Below the pieces are notes generated by a model. The model made no database searches. It saw only the letters and a list, made by a program, of their open reading frames with translations, and was not told the DNA's origin. Below are positions 37,083 through 48,729 of a stretch of DNA of 64,000 nucleotides, one piece after another. Location of the stretch: positions 18,457,637 through 18,521,636 of the forward strand of contig OZ022247.1 in assembly GCA_963978895.1 (NCBI GenBank), in the 5' to 3' direction. Each line of letters opens with the position of its first letter. Position 1 is the stretch's first letter. This DNA is from Erpobdella octoculata. Taxonomy: Eukaryota > Annelida > Clitellata > Hirudinida > Erpobdellidae. Position numbers and translations under genes: made by a program.

Positions 37083-38995
37083 ATAAAAAAATTATAAACT
37101 GCCCAAAATTTTTAATTGAAACCAGCTTAAAGTTGGGTTATATATTCTGAAAACACAAACATTCTTTAAGAACCCCTCCTTACCTGCCCCCTCACTTGAA
37201 AGCATTTGAAAATTATAACTTTCATAACACTCTAATAATATCATTTCAATTTATTATCTAATCTTACAGTTCAATGAAACACAAGTAAAAGAACAAATGT
37301 TCTTGGTCAAGTTTCTCAAATACTAAGCAATACATTTCATACATTACGTTTCTGCATTAGACCTCCTAGCCGAATTTTTTTATGTTTGTGGCTGGCTGAA
37401 CAAATATTTCGGCTGATATCCGGATTAGCCGAATTTACGCGTAAAATTATTATTCGGCTTGAATTTTAAATTATCCGGCTCATGATTCAAATTTGTGGCT
37501 GATAATTATTTTAAATTAGGCTAAAATTTAATATAAAATTAAATACTAAAGTTAATAAAGTTCAAAATTTATTACCAATATATAAATTATCAAATTAATA
37601 GCAATTGCATAAAAGTTAATTAAATCATCAAAAATGTCATATGATAAACAAAATTACATCATAAAAAATAATAGGAAAAAAAATTTCATTCGAAGTTAAC
37701 AAAAAATATTACTTATCTATAATATATCGAATTACAAACTATTACAAACTAAATTATCTATAATATCTAATTATTAATTATTAACATGAGAAAAGAATTG
37801 TAATACTTAAATTTATTCCTATTTTAAAGCGTCTGTCAGTAGCGATAATAAGTAAAGCAAAGATAATATAATGAAAATTAGACAACGTAATTGATTTCAG
37901 AAAGAAATTCAGGAAATTAAACATTGCACACCAATGTATACATACTATACATAATAGTTGATTTTGCACTTTTACATTGAAAATTAGTTTTATAATGAGT
38001 CAAACGTAACTAATACAAAAAAGGTCTAGGTTAAGCTGGCGTTCGGAAATCTTATAGCGGATTTTCGGCGTACCGTTTTCGGCTGGCCGCCGGCTAACCG
38101 TAATTTTTTTTCGGCTGATTTACGGCGGCTGTAAAAAGTTCGGCGGTGGCGGCGGCAGCTAGGAGGTCTATTCTGCATCCCTTTCTTATTGGTTCAAATT
38201 TGTTTAAATAGATCTATTGTCTTTATGAATAATTACTGTACAGAAGTTGACAATAATGCTTGCCATGCATATAATAAACCAACTTTATTTCAATGCCTTT
38301 AAGCTGGTTTCAATTAAAAATTTTGGGCAGTTTATAATTTTTTTATTCTATATATATTTGAAAATTATAACTTTCATAACACTCTAATAATATCATTTCA
38401 ATTTATTATCTAAGCTTACAGTTCAATGAAATACAAGTAAAAGAACAAATGTTCTTGGTCAAGTTTCTCAAATACTAAGCAATACATTTCATACATTATG
38501 TTTCTGCATCCTTTTACAAACATTAACTTTTTCTTATTGGTTCAAATTTGTTTAAATAGATCTATTGTCTTTATGAATAATTACTGTACAGAAGTTGACA
38601 ATAATGCTTGCCATGCATATAATAAACCAACTTTATTTCAATGCCTTTAAGCTGGTTTCAATTAAAAATTTTGGGCAGTTTATAATTTTTTTATTCTATA
38701 TATATTTGAAAATTATAACTTTCATAACACTCTAATAATATCATTTCAATTTATTATCTAAGCTTACAGTTCAATGAAATACAAGTAAAAGAACAAATGT
38801 TCTTGGTCAAGTTTCTCAAATACTAAGCAATACATTTCATACATTATGTTTCTGCATCCTTTTACAAACATTAACTTTTTCTTATTGGTTCAAATTTGTT
38901 TAAATAGATCTATTGTCTTTATGAATAATTACTGTACAGAAGTTGACAATAATGCTTGCCATGCATGTAATTAACCAACTTTATTTCAATGCCTT
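37082..38995. mobile_element. TIR element tandemly amplified in 348-bp units
   Basis: Copy 1 runs from about 37082 to 38350 and has inverted ends of about 48 bp (GAATAAAAAAATTATAAACT at left, its complement at 38330-38349). Copies 2 (from 38351) and 3 (38699-38995) repeat the unit with a period of 348 bp but lack the left inverted end; copy 3 also lacks the right one. Copy 1 is interrupted by the hAT-like insertion 37358-38170 and lacks 17 bp present in the others. No coding capacity. Confidence 0.75.
37358..38170. mobile_element. hAT-like non-autonomous element, 8-bp TSD
   Basis: 813 bp with ends TAGACCTCCTAGCCG and (reverse complement of the right end) TAGACCTCCTAGCTG. Exact 8-bp direct repeats TTCTGCAT flank it at 37350-37357 and 38171-38178. 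The interior is AT-rich with GGCTGGCCGCCGGC-like ends and no transposase. It splits the first 348-bp unit. Confidence 0.85.
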
Positions 38996-40202
38996 GCGGT
39001 TGTGCTATAGATCGTAAGAAAGATATTTAAAAATCTAATCCTATAACATAATTAATTTTTCTTTCTGTCTTCGAATAAAAAGCTATAAAAAAAAAACTAA
39101 GAACTAAAAATCTCAAATCCAAATTGTAATGAGATAAATTTAAGCTCTTGTTTGGTCAACAATAACTGTTTGCAAGCTGTTGTGCTTAGATTTTCTGCAG
39201 CTCTCTTTTTATTTGCACTGGCAGAATTATTGCTCACTTAGGTCGCATTGAATAAATAAAACCACCAGCTCAGTCCATCATGGTCACCTATTTAAAAAAA
39301 ATGACTAATAAAATAAGGCAAATTTTTGAATCTGATTACAATAAAAAGTTGAATAATTGAGTAATTTGTATAGGACAATCTATTAGATAAAAACAATTTA
39401 TATGATATATATCACATAAGAATGAAACTATTAGAAATCACTAACTTTTCTATATTATAATCTGTTTCAGAAAGTTAGTTTCATCTTTAAAAAACTTCTT
39501 GTGGTTCTTGTTACTATTATTACTTACAAACTAATTAAATTAAAATTAAATGTATGTACAATATGCAAGAAAGCTCAAGCTAATCAAAATTGTATTTATA
39601 TTTTAATTAATTCCACAGCCGTGTTAAATCCATTGACTTACGTGAAATCAATACTTCAAGTAAGCCAGCAGGAGGTTATCTATTATTATCTGAACAATCT
39701 GAAGTTCTGAGCTGAAGAAGGAAGTTTGTAACACACTGATTGGCAGAGACGCGATAGTGCACGTCTACAGGCTAGGTTTTTTAAATGCTCACACTTAGTT
39801 TTAGCTAGAAAATTGATTTTGCATATATTAAATTATTTTTTTAGTTTTTAAAAACTTTTTAGCTGATTTACTTATTGAATAGTAAAAGTTGAAAAAATGT
39901 TGCAACAATGTTTGAAATGTTATAAAAATTTGAAAATATTCACACTATTGAGTAAATAACCATAAAAAAAAAAAATTGTACAGTTGTACATTATGGTTAA
40001 CTTTTTCTTAGTCAGTAACATAAGTATCTATGGTAAATATCACAAATCTATCTATGGTAAATATAAACAAAATCTTTAACATAAAAATAAACACAATAAA
40101 CAGCATAGAAAAAACGGTATAATCATATCTATTATTAGCTACTTGCTTTGTTTTTAATTTATTATTCATTTGAGAATTATAGTTGGGTAATATACCTTAA
40201 AA
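38996..40202. other. Intergenic region upstream of ANKRD39
   Basis: AT-rich. A short open frame at 39501-39710 has no recognisable product. The ANKRD39 promoter and 5' UTR should lie in the last few hundred bases; no motif stands out. Confidence 0.45.
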
Positions 40203-43200
40203 ATGACTGAAAATCGTCATTGCTGCTGTCACCACCGCTCTGCTGTACCTTCTGTGGTCCAAACGCTTGGTGAACTAGATTTCGAAAGAGGTTTGTGGTA
40301 TGCTGCTCTCACAGGGGATATCGAAAGAATCCAGAACTTGTTGAGGCAAGGTAAAGATCCGAACGGAGTAGATAGCTCAGGTTACACCGCTCTGGTGAGT
40401 TTATTTTATAATATAACAGCGAACGTCGCTGAAGTTAGCAACGGTAGCTAACTTTGCCTGCATTATATAGGGAAATATCAAAGTTGATGCATTTCAAAAA
40501 CAAATCAATCTGTCCAAGTCTCATCAAAATATCGAAAAAATTAACAGAGTAATTCTGTAAAAACTGTTCGACAAAATCCGTTGCTAACTCTTCACGCATT
40601 TTATATAGAAAATTAAAAGTTGATGCATTTTAATAAAATTTACATATTTCAATAGATATTTCAAAAACAAATCAATCTGTCCAAGTCTCATCAAAATATC
40701 GAAAAAATTAACAGAGTAATTAATTAAAAAGTGATTAAAAACTAAATCTGTCCAAGCCTCATCAAGATATCATATGTAAACTTTATTAACTTTGACATTT
40801 CTATGTAATATGCATGAAGAGTTAGCAACGGATTTTGTTGAACAGTTTTTACTGAATTACTCTGTTAATTTTTTTCGATATTTTGATGAGACTTGGACAG
40901 ATTGATTTGTTTTTGAAATATCTATTAAAATATGTAAATTTTATTAAAATGCATCAACTTTGAATTTTCTATATAAAATGCGTGAAGAGTTAGCAACGGA
41001 TTTTGAGTAGCCTAGCGAGTAAATTGTAAATAGAGACCGCAACCGATTTAATCGCAATAGTTTTTACCATATAACTCTGTTAATAATTGATGCATTTAGT
41101 TGAAAATAGTACAGATCATTTTGTTTTTTAATTTCCAATTCAAATATATTAAAAAAAATAAAATGCATCAACTTTGAAATTTCCCTATATAATGCAGGCA
41201 AAGTTAGCTACCATTGCTAACTTCAGTGATGTTAACAGCAATTGCTTATGAATGATACTGAAGTTAGCAGCGCTGCTGGTTTCCACAACCTGCTTACAAC
41301 AAAAAATTTGCTGCCTTTGGGTTGTGTTATAGGTCTTTAAAAGGTATTCAAAGAAGATGTAAAATGGTGAAAAAATAAATTTAATATTGCAATAAATAAA
41401 CAAGTTATGGGTAAAAAACCGTTATCGTTCCTCTGCGAATGTATGGAGACGATTTTTCACCCTCGTTTGGGGCCCTGTATTTCCTAAGAGTATCAATACA
41501 TTAAGCCTAAGCTAAGGAAAACATATCATGTTCTACATTTTGGTTAATAACTTTTTTATTTTTTGGAATATTTTCAAAAAATTTGTTTCTGTGTTTCACT
41601 TATTTATTTCTCTTTCTAAAGCATTTAATCACAAACCCAAGGCAGATGGAAAATAGAAAATACAGGGCCTCAAATGGAAGTGAAAAATCGTCTCCATAGA
41701 CTCCCTACCTTTATATAGGAACGGTAACGGTTTTCACCATAACTTCTTTATTCATTGCAATATTAAATTTATCTTTTTACTATTATATCTCTTTTTCAAA
41801 TACCTTTCCAACGACCTATAACACAACACCAAGGCAACAATTTTTTTTTGTAAGCAGGTTGGCGCTGCTAACTTCTATCTCGTTGTTTATGAAAATGTAT
41901 TTAACTTTTAGTTTGTTAAGTTTTATTTAAATCTTTGTTATTTTATTAAGTAATAAGTCTAAACTTCTAAACTCTAACTCAAGTTTATAATAAAATAATG
42001 GTAATGTTTCATTTTAGGGGAATGAATTATGTTTGCTATTTTCCATATAACTTATGCAAAATATTTGCCAATGAAGAAGTTTTGTAATGCAAACATAAGA
42101 TTTATTGCTACTGAGAGGATATATATCAAAAATTAACAATTTGCAGAGTAAGACATTGGCGTTTATAAACAAAAAGAAGTTAACTTATCTTTACAAGCAG
42201 AAAAGAAATTGATGGAAATACTAAATATTTTTCTTTAGAAATTTCAAAGAAAATTTTGTATTGGCATAAGAGTTAATTGGTGGTTTGTATGCTTCTGGTT
42301 TTCAAGCTAAAAGGTGCTCTATCACAAAGCGAGAAATTGTTGTAATGTAAAGCAATAGAATCGGATGCTTCCTAAACCAACAAACAAGTTCAATGTAGAT
42401 GTTGCTCAATAGTTGAAGATTAAAAGTTCATATTACAAAATTATGATATCTTTAGCAGTTAAATATTTTCAAGGCAATTCTTGAGGGGTGAGCGGAGAAT
42501 GTTATAAGCGATGAAAAAAGTAAAAAAAATTAAAAATACTTTTCAAGCTCTGCAATTTTTAATAATTAATTTGTTCGAGTTTTAATGTGTAGATTTTACT
42601 CTTTGTAAGAGCGAGAATAGATCCACATAGCAAACTATTTCGAGCTCAATTTGTAATAGAAATTTATTGACTTTTTACTGTCAATTTTCTGTATTTTGGT
42701 TCTTGTACACGAAGCTCTTTTGCGTTTTCTTCTAATTTTTTATCGGCATCTGTCTTACGGCTGTAAGTGATTTTTCATTAGTGGAAGCATTTTTTAACGA
42801 TTGATCACAAAGCTTTTGTTGAAAACAATTTTAGTTTAATAAACAATTTTTTTCATTATTCTAGATTAAACTAAACTGTTTTGAGCAACAGTTATTCCAA
42901 TACAAGTTTACCTACTCTTTAGAAAATTAGAACATTACTTTAACACTTTTTTTGAGTTTGTGCTTATCACTGTTTTTTAATGTACAAACTTATTGTAATA
43001 CTTATTTTAACTTGGTAGTAATTCATTTCCATAATATCCTTATTTAAAATTTAAGCATTATGCAGCTCGCAATGGCTACCCAAAAGTGTGTCAGCTTCTT
43101 CTCAATGCCGGAGCTTGTGTGAATGCTTCAACAAGGTGCGGAGGTGCCACCCCACTTCACAGAGCTGCCTACTCAGGAGAAGTTGAAATAGTCAACATTT

Positions 43201-43874
43201 TTCTAGGCAGACCTGAATGTCTGGTTTTGCATCAAGATGTCGATGGAAAAACGTGTCTTCACAAGGTTTGGAAAATTTAATTAATTTATAAGATTTTAGT
43301 TTTTTTTGTCTTACGTTAGACAATTTAATGTTTGAAAGTTTGAATGTAATTGTAATAGGTATTGACATTAATGAATCGTTACCACTATGATAAAGAGGCC
43401 TGTATTACTGTCTCAATAGCTTAGCCTTGTCAGATAGGCATATTCATTTGACAGTCAAGGATGGAGGAAAGACGGAGTTGACCTGAAAAGTTAAGATTAA
43501 AAGTGCACTGAATATCTGCATTTTTTACTGAAAATTGGCTTTTGGGCAAATGCAGTATTGGTGTCCATCTAGTTAGGAGCTACCTATCTGCTCAGGAAAG
43601 TCAAGTGATTTGGGTTCTTGCTGTAGCTTGGGAATTGAGCCTGGTACCTGAACAACAAAAAAGACTCACCTGCTATTATTAAATTATTTTAACAAAAACA
43701 TTATTGTTGCAGGCTGTTGAAAAAAAACACTGGAATATTGCAGACCTTCTGATTCAAAAATATCCTTCTCTTGCTCATATTTCTGATAAGAGTGGCAAAG
43801 TACCTGCAGACTATATTTCGATAGCACCAAATGAAGAAGTTCCTCAAGGGAAAATATTGTTAAAAAATTCTTAA
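40203..43874 (+). CDS. ANKRD39: ANKRD39 ankyrin-repeat protein
   Basis: Exons 40203-40394, 43056-43265 and 43713-43874 in phase 0 give 187 residues (human ANKRD39 183). The N-terminus has the characteristic Cys/His-rich start and AVPSVVQTLGELDFERGLW; four ankyrin repeats follow (WYAALTGDIERIQNLL; ALHYAARNGYPKVCQLLL; ATPLHRAAYSGEVEIV; KTCLHKAVEKKHWNIADLLI). It is a small conserved ankyrin protein whose role is not well established; it would act as a protein-binding module. The 2.7-kb intron 1 contains two large fold-back elements. AATAAA follows the stop by about 30 bp. Confidence 0.95.
40422..41233. mobile_element. Fold-back element 1 in ANKRD39 intron 1
   Basis: Outer inverted arms 40422-40497 and 41161-41233 (AACGTCGCTGAAGTTAGCAA versus AACATCACTGAAGTTAGCAA). 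A second, inner pair of arms lies at about 40505-40675 and 40815-40990 (CTGTCCAAGTCTCATCAAAA and its complement), with an extra direct copy at about 40670-40760. Almost the whole 812 bp can fold on itself. No coding capacity. Confidence 0.8.
41260..41875. mobile_element. Fold-back element 2 in ANKRD39 intron 1
   Basis: Inverted arms of about 230 bp (41260-41488 and 41648-41875) starting GAAGTTAGCAGCGC on both sides, separated by about 160 bp. The terminal GAAGTTAGCA is shared with fold-back 1, 27 bp away. No coding capacity. Confidence 0.8.
41880..43055. other. Rest of ANKRD39 intron 1
   Basis: AT-rich. No gene or defined repeat recognised. Confidence 0.45.
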
Positions 43875-43902
43875 TTTTGTTATGATTGTTTGATTTTCTT
43901 TT

Positions 43903-43908
43903 AATAAA
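43903..43908 (+). terminator. AATAAA polyadenylation signal, ANKRD39
   Basis: AATAAA 29 bp after the ANKRD39 stop codon, in a T-rich context. Confidence 0.65.
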
Positions 43909-43939
43909 TTTTAAATGTTTTCATTATTTTTCAATGGGA

Positions 43940-45406
43940 AAAAAAAGGTTATGAGGACCCAGAAATCAGCAGCACTGCTGGATCCCTTAATCACGAAAAA
44001 TGTTGTGCATTGAGGTCCAGCTATACATTGTTGGAAAGGTATTAAACAAGAATTAAAATGGTATATTTAGTCAATAGTTTGATGCCGATTGCAGCTTGTT
44101 AAAGAAACTGGAACGTAGATTCAATCTTACTGAAATGCTGGAGGATGAAACATCAAATGAAAACAACACCATTTATTCTAGAACAAATGGTCAGGCCATT
44201 TCTGCCTAAAAATCGGGGATGCAGAGGGAAACGGCCAGACACTAGGGAGATCTTTACATTTACTTCTTACTCATTCTGCCGACCACACAGCCTCCTGTCA
44301 CATGACGGATACCTTTCTTGAACATTTCCTGCTTAAGATAGATGATATTCAGCATACGAAAAAGGATGTTTCATCTTCAGTTTTTCAACTATACACCAGG
44401 CTATTAGATTCTGATGACTTTGCGTACATTAAATTCAGAGTATCAATTAAATTATTTCATAAAATGTTGTAATTTTCCAACAGGAAAATTTATTTATTAA
44501 CAGAATGGAACAGAAAAAAACATTCAAAAATGAAACGAAACAAAATGCCAAATAAAACTTTGAACAGATACCGAAAAGCATCCAAACAGTAGTATTTAGC
44601 AAAATTGTCTATGATCGGAGCCAAAAGAATTTCTTCTAGCTGGAAGGGGCTACTTCAGAATCAAGGGTGAGTGTGCATTAAGCAAGACATAAATGATGTT
44701 TTGAACTCAGATAAAGATGGTTAAGATTTAGTGAGGTCTAAGGCACTTTAGAGAAAATAGTTTTAAGGTAGTTCGGGCTTGCTGGGAAGGAAATAGACGT
44801 TTATGACGAAAAAACTAGCTGTGAAAGACAATTGATTGACTCATGTAATTTAAAATCATGAGTGGTAACAAAACATTTAAAATTTTGAAACCCTCTAATT
44901 GCCCAACAGGCTCTATGAAAGATCAATCGAACAATCATTTGATTTGAAATACAAAATTTTATTTCTCATTAAATCAGCTCAATAGTCTCTTTGTTTAATA
45001 AATGCTGCTAATGATTTTCCAACCAGCAAATATATTTGCCTCTTCAAAAATCTTTTACCAATCTAAACCATGAAGATAATTACTTCTGTTTTTCTGTGGA
45101 TTAGAACATGAATATATAGCAATTGTATTGTTTTCATACCAATCTATTTAAATTTTTCACAAATTGTTGTTCTGAGAACGTACAAAGAAATAGCAAACTC
45201 AAGTTAACAAGCTAATTTTCTTGTTCAGGGCTGTGTACTTACAAGTTTTTTATAATCTAATTTTTTAGGTAAATAAACAGCTATAAATACTGATAAGCAG
45301 CACAGCAAGATTTGATAAATGATGTAATACTTAAAAAAGTTCTTCAATTTCAGATTTAACTAAACAAAGTAAACAATCAGTATAAATATAATTAGACCAT
45401 AAACAA
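43940..45406. other. ANKRD39 / UBL gene convergent spacer
   Basis: At 43970-44060 there is a diverged sequence (TTGTTGGAAAGGTATTAAAC) similar to the arms of fold-back 2. No gene recognised on either strand. Confidence 0.4.
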
Positions 45407-45412
45407 TTTATT
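45407..45412 (-). terminator. Possible AATAAA signal for the UBL gene
   Basis: TTTATT on plus (AATAAA on minus) about 215 bp after the stop of the minus-strand UBL gene. Position plausible, otherwise unsupported. Confidence 0.35.
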
Positions 45413-45627
45413 AATATCAAATCTGTAAAAACATAGCAAAATATAAAAATAACAAACCATACCATACAAAGTTCAATTCAGTCAGACATTCATTAAAGCA
45501 ACATTAATAAATAAACTTCTAGGCTTTAAAACTGATAGCATAGATAATGTAATGTAGCATTTCACTGACTATTGGAAAACTAGTATGACGTAAATGCCAA
45601 CAAATTCATGTTATAAAACTTACAAAA

Positions 45628-46359
45628 TCAAAATTGTCTCCTTTCATTTTGACATTTTGCATCAGTCATAATATACACATAAACGTTTAAAGATTTTTCT
45701 CTTTTATGGAGATATTCTGATAATTGTTCATGGTCCAAGGCAAGTCTGTCAGAAAAAACCCATTTCTGGCTGTTCGGCATAAACTTATACAAGTTCCAAA
45801 GCTTAAAAGAAAATAACGACATTTAAAGTGATGTAACAATGTGAAAATGGTGAGTTGTAATAGTTAACTAAAATACAAGCCTGTAACTTCAATGAAAGTA
45901 TCGAAGCTGATGGAATTGCATTAAGAATCAATGTCATGGGGTCAGTGCTAGAGTGTTCTACCGTTAGATGAAGCCTAACAAGAAATATTCAATCCTTCAA
46001 ACTTTAAATTTAAAAGAATTACAAAAACTTAACATCAATATAGTATCAGGTTTCAGGGTAAGCAAAACTAACCATGGCAGATATGTAACACACAAAAATT
46101 AAAGTTGTATTTATAACAATCAAAACTCCACAATAAATGACAATAAATAATTCCTTAATTTACAAATAAAACCTCACTCAATGTCTGATTCCACTCCTGT
46201 TAAATCCTTAATTTTTAAAGGAGTCTTGAACGAAGCTAAAAGAGAAGCCAATTTTCCAGCTCCTTCACTGGGGTGTCCATTGTTTATAGCATTTTCAAGT
46301 CTCTTGACCAGGTTGTACAGAAGTATCTCATTTTCAGACTTTATACTGTCGGCTTCCAT
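45628..46359 (-). CDS. SHARPIN/HOIL-1L-like ubiquitin-like-domain protein
   Basis: Three exons: 46359-46178, 45947-45869, 45801-45628 (phases 2 and 0), 144 residues. The N-terminal half is helical and resembles the start of RBCK1/HOIL-1L (NEILLYNLVKRLENAINNGH then ASLLASFKTPLKI). The C-terminal half fits the UBL of HOIL-1L and SHARPIN: MTLILNAIPSASILSLK, then QKWVFSDRLALDHEQL and LNVYVYIMTDAK, echoing QxWVIGxxLAxDxxxL and AYLYLLSA. That UBL binds HOIP in the linear ubiquitin ligase. No NZF or RBR zinc fingers follow. A strong donor (GTAAGT) lies just after the TGA stop, so the stop may cut a longer product or sit next to a 3' UTR intron. The exon 2 donor is weak, so that border is uncertain. 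Identification is by pattern only. Confidence 0.6.
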
Positions 46360-46849
46360 GTTTGTCTCATAATAGATAGATAATACATGCTATTCAATAT
46401 ACTACGAACACATATTTATAAAAATATCGGCGTAGCCAGGTTCTGTTGGAAGGGGGGTTCAAGGTTCGAGAAACTAAAATGATAAAAACCATTAAAAATA
46501 TTTGCAATATAACTGTAATTGTTTGCATTTTACTGTTTTAATTTTGAACGTTCACCTCAATAATAGTATAAAGCAGCATCTCCTATTTTTCGGTGATTCT
46601 TTGCTAAAACTTTTGGTCTCTTCTCATAATCTGTCTAGAATTGATTATTGAAATTCAATCTATCATGGTTTTTTAAGTTATCTTGAGACTACCCGTTTTT
46701 CACTTACTAAAGCTTTTAATTCTGCTGCGCGTCTAGTCTCACGCACTTCACGCACTTCTCGATTTTTTCATATTTCTCTTTCTCATGTTCTTCTGCGCTT
46801 CCTTGTGAACACGCCCTTGTGGGTTCTATAATAGGTTTTGTTGGTTAAC
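46360..46849. other. Upstream of the UBL gene, with hAT and LINE scraps
   Basis: GGCGTAGCCAGGTTCTGTTG at about 46431 is a hAT-like terminus. At 46630-46830 the plus strand reads LSRIDY-stop-NSIYHGFL then KAFNSAARLVSRTSR, the C-terminal end of a CR1/Jockey-type reverse transcriptase with a stop where Cys is expected: a dead LINE fragment. Confidence 0.5.
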
Positions 46850-46857
46850 GTTATCTA

Positions 46858-48051
46858 CAGAGGCGCAGCCAGAAAGTTTTTTCGGGGGAACCGGGGGAGA
46901 AAAACTGATTAGTAAAGAGTTTTACTGAGAAATTTGTGACCCAAAAAAGTGAAGGCTAAACGACAGTTTCAGCAATAATTAGTAGTAACAAACCATAAGA
47001 TTTAGAGCAGTAAATTACAATATGAAATTCTGCCGATGTTTTTTTTCTGCGAAAAAATGTCGATGACGGTTTCTTCATTAACTTTAAGGTTGCGATTAAT
47101 AGTCACCCGGGCAAACCCATCCAGCCAGTGGTGCAGCCAGGAATGTTTTTTTTTGGGGGGGGGGCTGGGAAAAATCGATTAGTAAGGAGTTTTACTGAGA
47201 AATTTACGACACACAAAAGTCAAGGCTTAACGACAGTTTCAGCAATAATTAGTAATAACAAATCATAAGACATTTAATTTAGAACATTAAATTACAATAT
47301 TAAATTCAACCGACGTTTTTCCAGCAAAAAATGTCGATGACGGTTTTTACATTAATGTTAAGGTTGTGATTGAGATCTAGTTGCAATCTGGGCAAACTCA
47401 TTCAGCCTTGTCTGGTTCATTGTGGTGCGTGGATAAGATTTGAGTCTGCTCATAGCTGAGAAAGATCTCTCGGCTGTCGCGTAAGAAAGGGGCAAGTGGT
47501 GGTGTTTCAGTAGGTCCTAGCCAAATGGGTCAGGTCGGGTTGAAAACAAGTGGGTCGGGTCACAAAATAAAAAACAACAAGTAAAGAAAAAAATGAGTTT
47601 TTCAACACAAACTTTTATTTCAAGTACACTCGATTTAGAAATACAAAAGATATTCAAAATTATGTTTTTTCTTAATTGAATCATGTATTGTCATCCAATA
47701 TAAAGCTATGCTAAAAGTTTCAGCTTTTTAGCTAGTCAAAAAGCTGGTTAAATTTTACTTGCAAGATTTGCGTACAGAGAAAGACACACACACACACACA
47801 GATTGTAATAACCTAAATAAAAACTTGTAAAAATAGGCTAAGTCGGGTCAGATTTTCTGGCGGGTCGGGTTTTTAAAAATAGACCCATGGACAACTCCCA
47901 CCCTAACATTTTTGATAACTTATTTAATATTTAATTTGCAAAATATTTGTTAACTCAAAAACACGGACACGCGCATCACTTCAACATCAACATTGGCAAG
48001 CTTTCGGTAGAAAAGGCCCGGGCTTCCGTGCTCCCCCTGGCTGCGCCCCTG
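46858..48051 (-). mobile_element. hAT transposon, deleted, with 8-bp TSD
   Basis: Ends CAGAGGCGCAGCCAG (46858) and, as reverse complement of the right end, CAGGGGCGCAGCCAG (48051), flanked by exact 8-bp repeats GTTATCTA at 46850-46857 and 48052-48059. On the minus strand at about 47490-47365 it encodes ATAERSFSAMSRLKSYPRTT then MNQTRLNEFAQIA, the hAT C-terminal dimerisation region; the rest of the transposase is gone. The left end of about 270 bp is repeated in tandem (second start CAGTGGTGCAGCCAGG near 47130). A dispersed repeat sits inside at 47510-47890. Confidence 0.9.
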
Positions 48052-48059
48052 GTTATCTA

Positions 48060-48720
48060 TCCAGGCAGGGGTGGATACAGGATTAGTGAAAGGGAGTTCC
48101 AAAACGGGTTGAAAAAGAAAAGATTTTTGTAAATTTGGTGTAAGATTTTTAGGTTTTAACATAAATAAAATTTATGAATTTACTGACATTTTCTGCCGTG
48201 AAATGCTGTACAATACAGGATATACCATAATAAACATAATCAGTGGGAGATCTAATCATGGTGTGCCTCTATGCGACTAAAACTCAACCCATCAAAAAGA
48301 GAGCTCATCTGGTGTGGTTGCAGTTCTTAACTTGATCCAGATTGCATTGCAGCTCATAAATAACATCTTCTCATACGAAGCTCTTGAAAGCGAAACTACA
48401 AAAAAGCTTTATTTAATTTGACCACATTTCGGATGAAACCTCAGAGCTACTAAACAGAAATAATGTTAAAAGGATTTGGTAAAGAGAAAATTTGACCAAT
48501 TTGCGAAACTCTTTCTTGGATGATGCAGATTGAACTGTAGACGGAAGGTTATTCCAGATCTTGGGCTCGATGACGCATTGCTAATAGCATAATTAAATGG
48601 CATCTTTCTGTCTCTAGAGACAATGGAGTTTGCACCTGTGTCTACCCTGTGACACTGCAGCGTTGACTGTGGCTGAATAAACCGATACAGGAGCCGCAGT
48701 TTTTTCCACATTTTCCGCAA
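48060..48720. other. Repeat-derived sequence 3' of the LINE
   Basis: CAGGGGTGGATACAGG at 48065 resembles another hAT terminus. At 48541-48600 a phrase (CGATGACGCATTGCTAATAG) reappears, diverged, at 57650-57690 on the far side of the LINE. No gene recognised. Confidence 0.4.
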
Positions 48721-48729
48721 GTGTACTCA

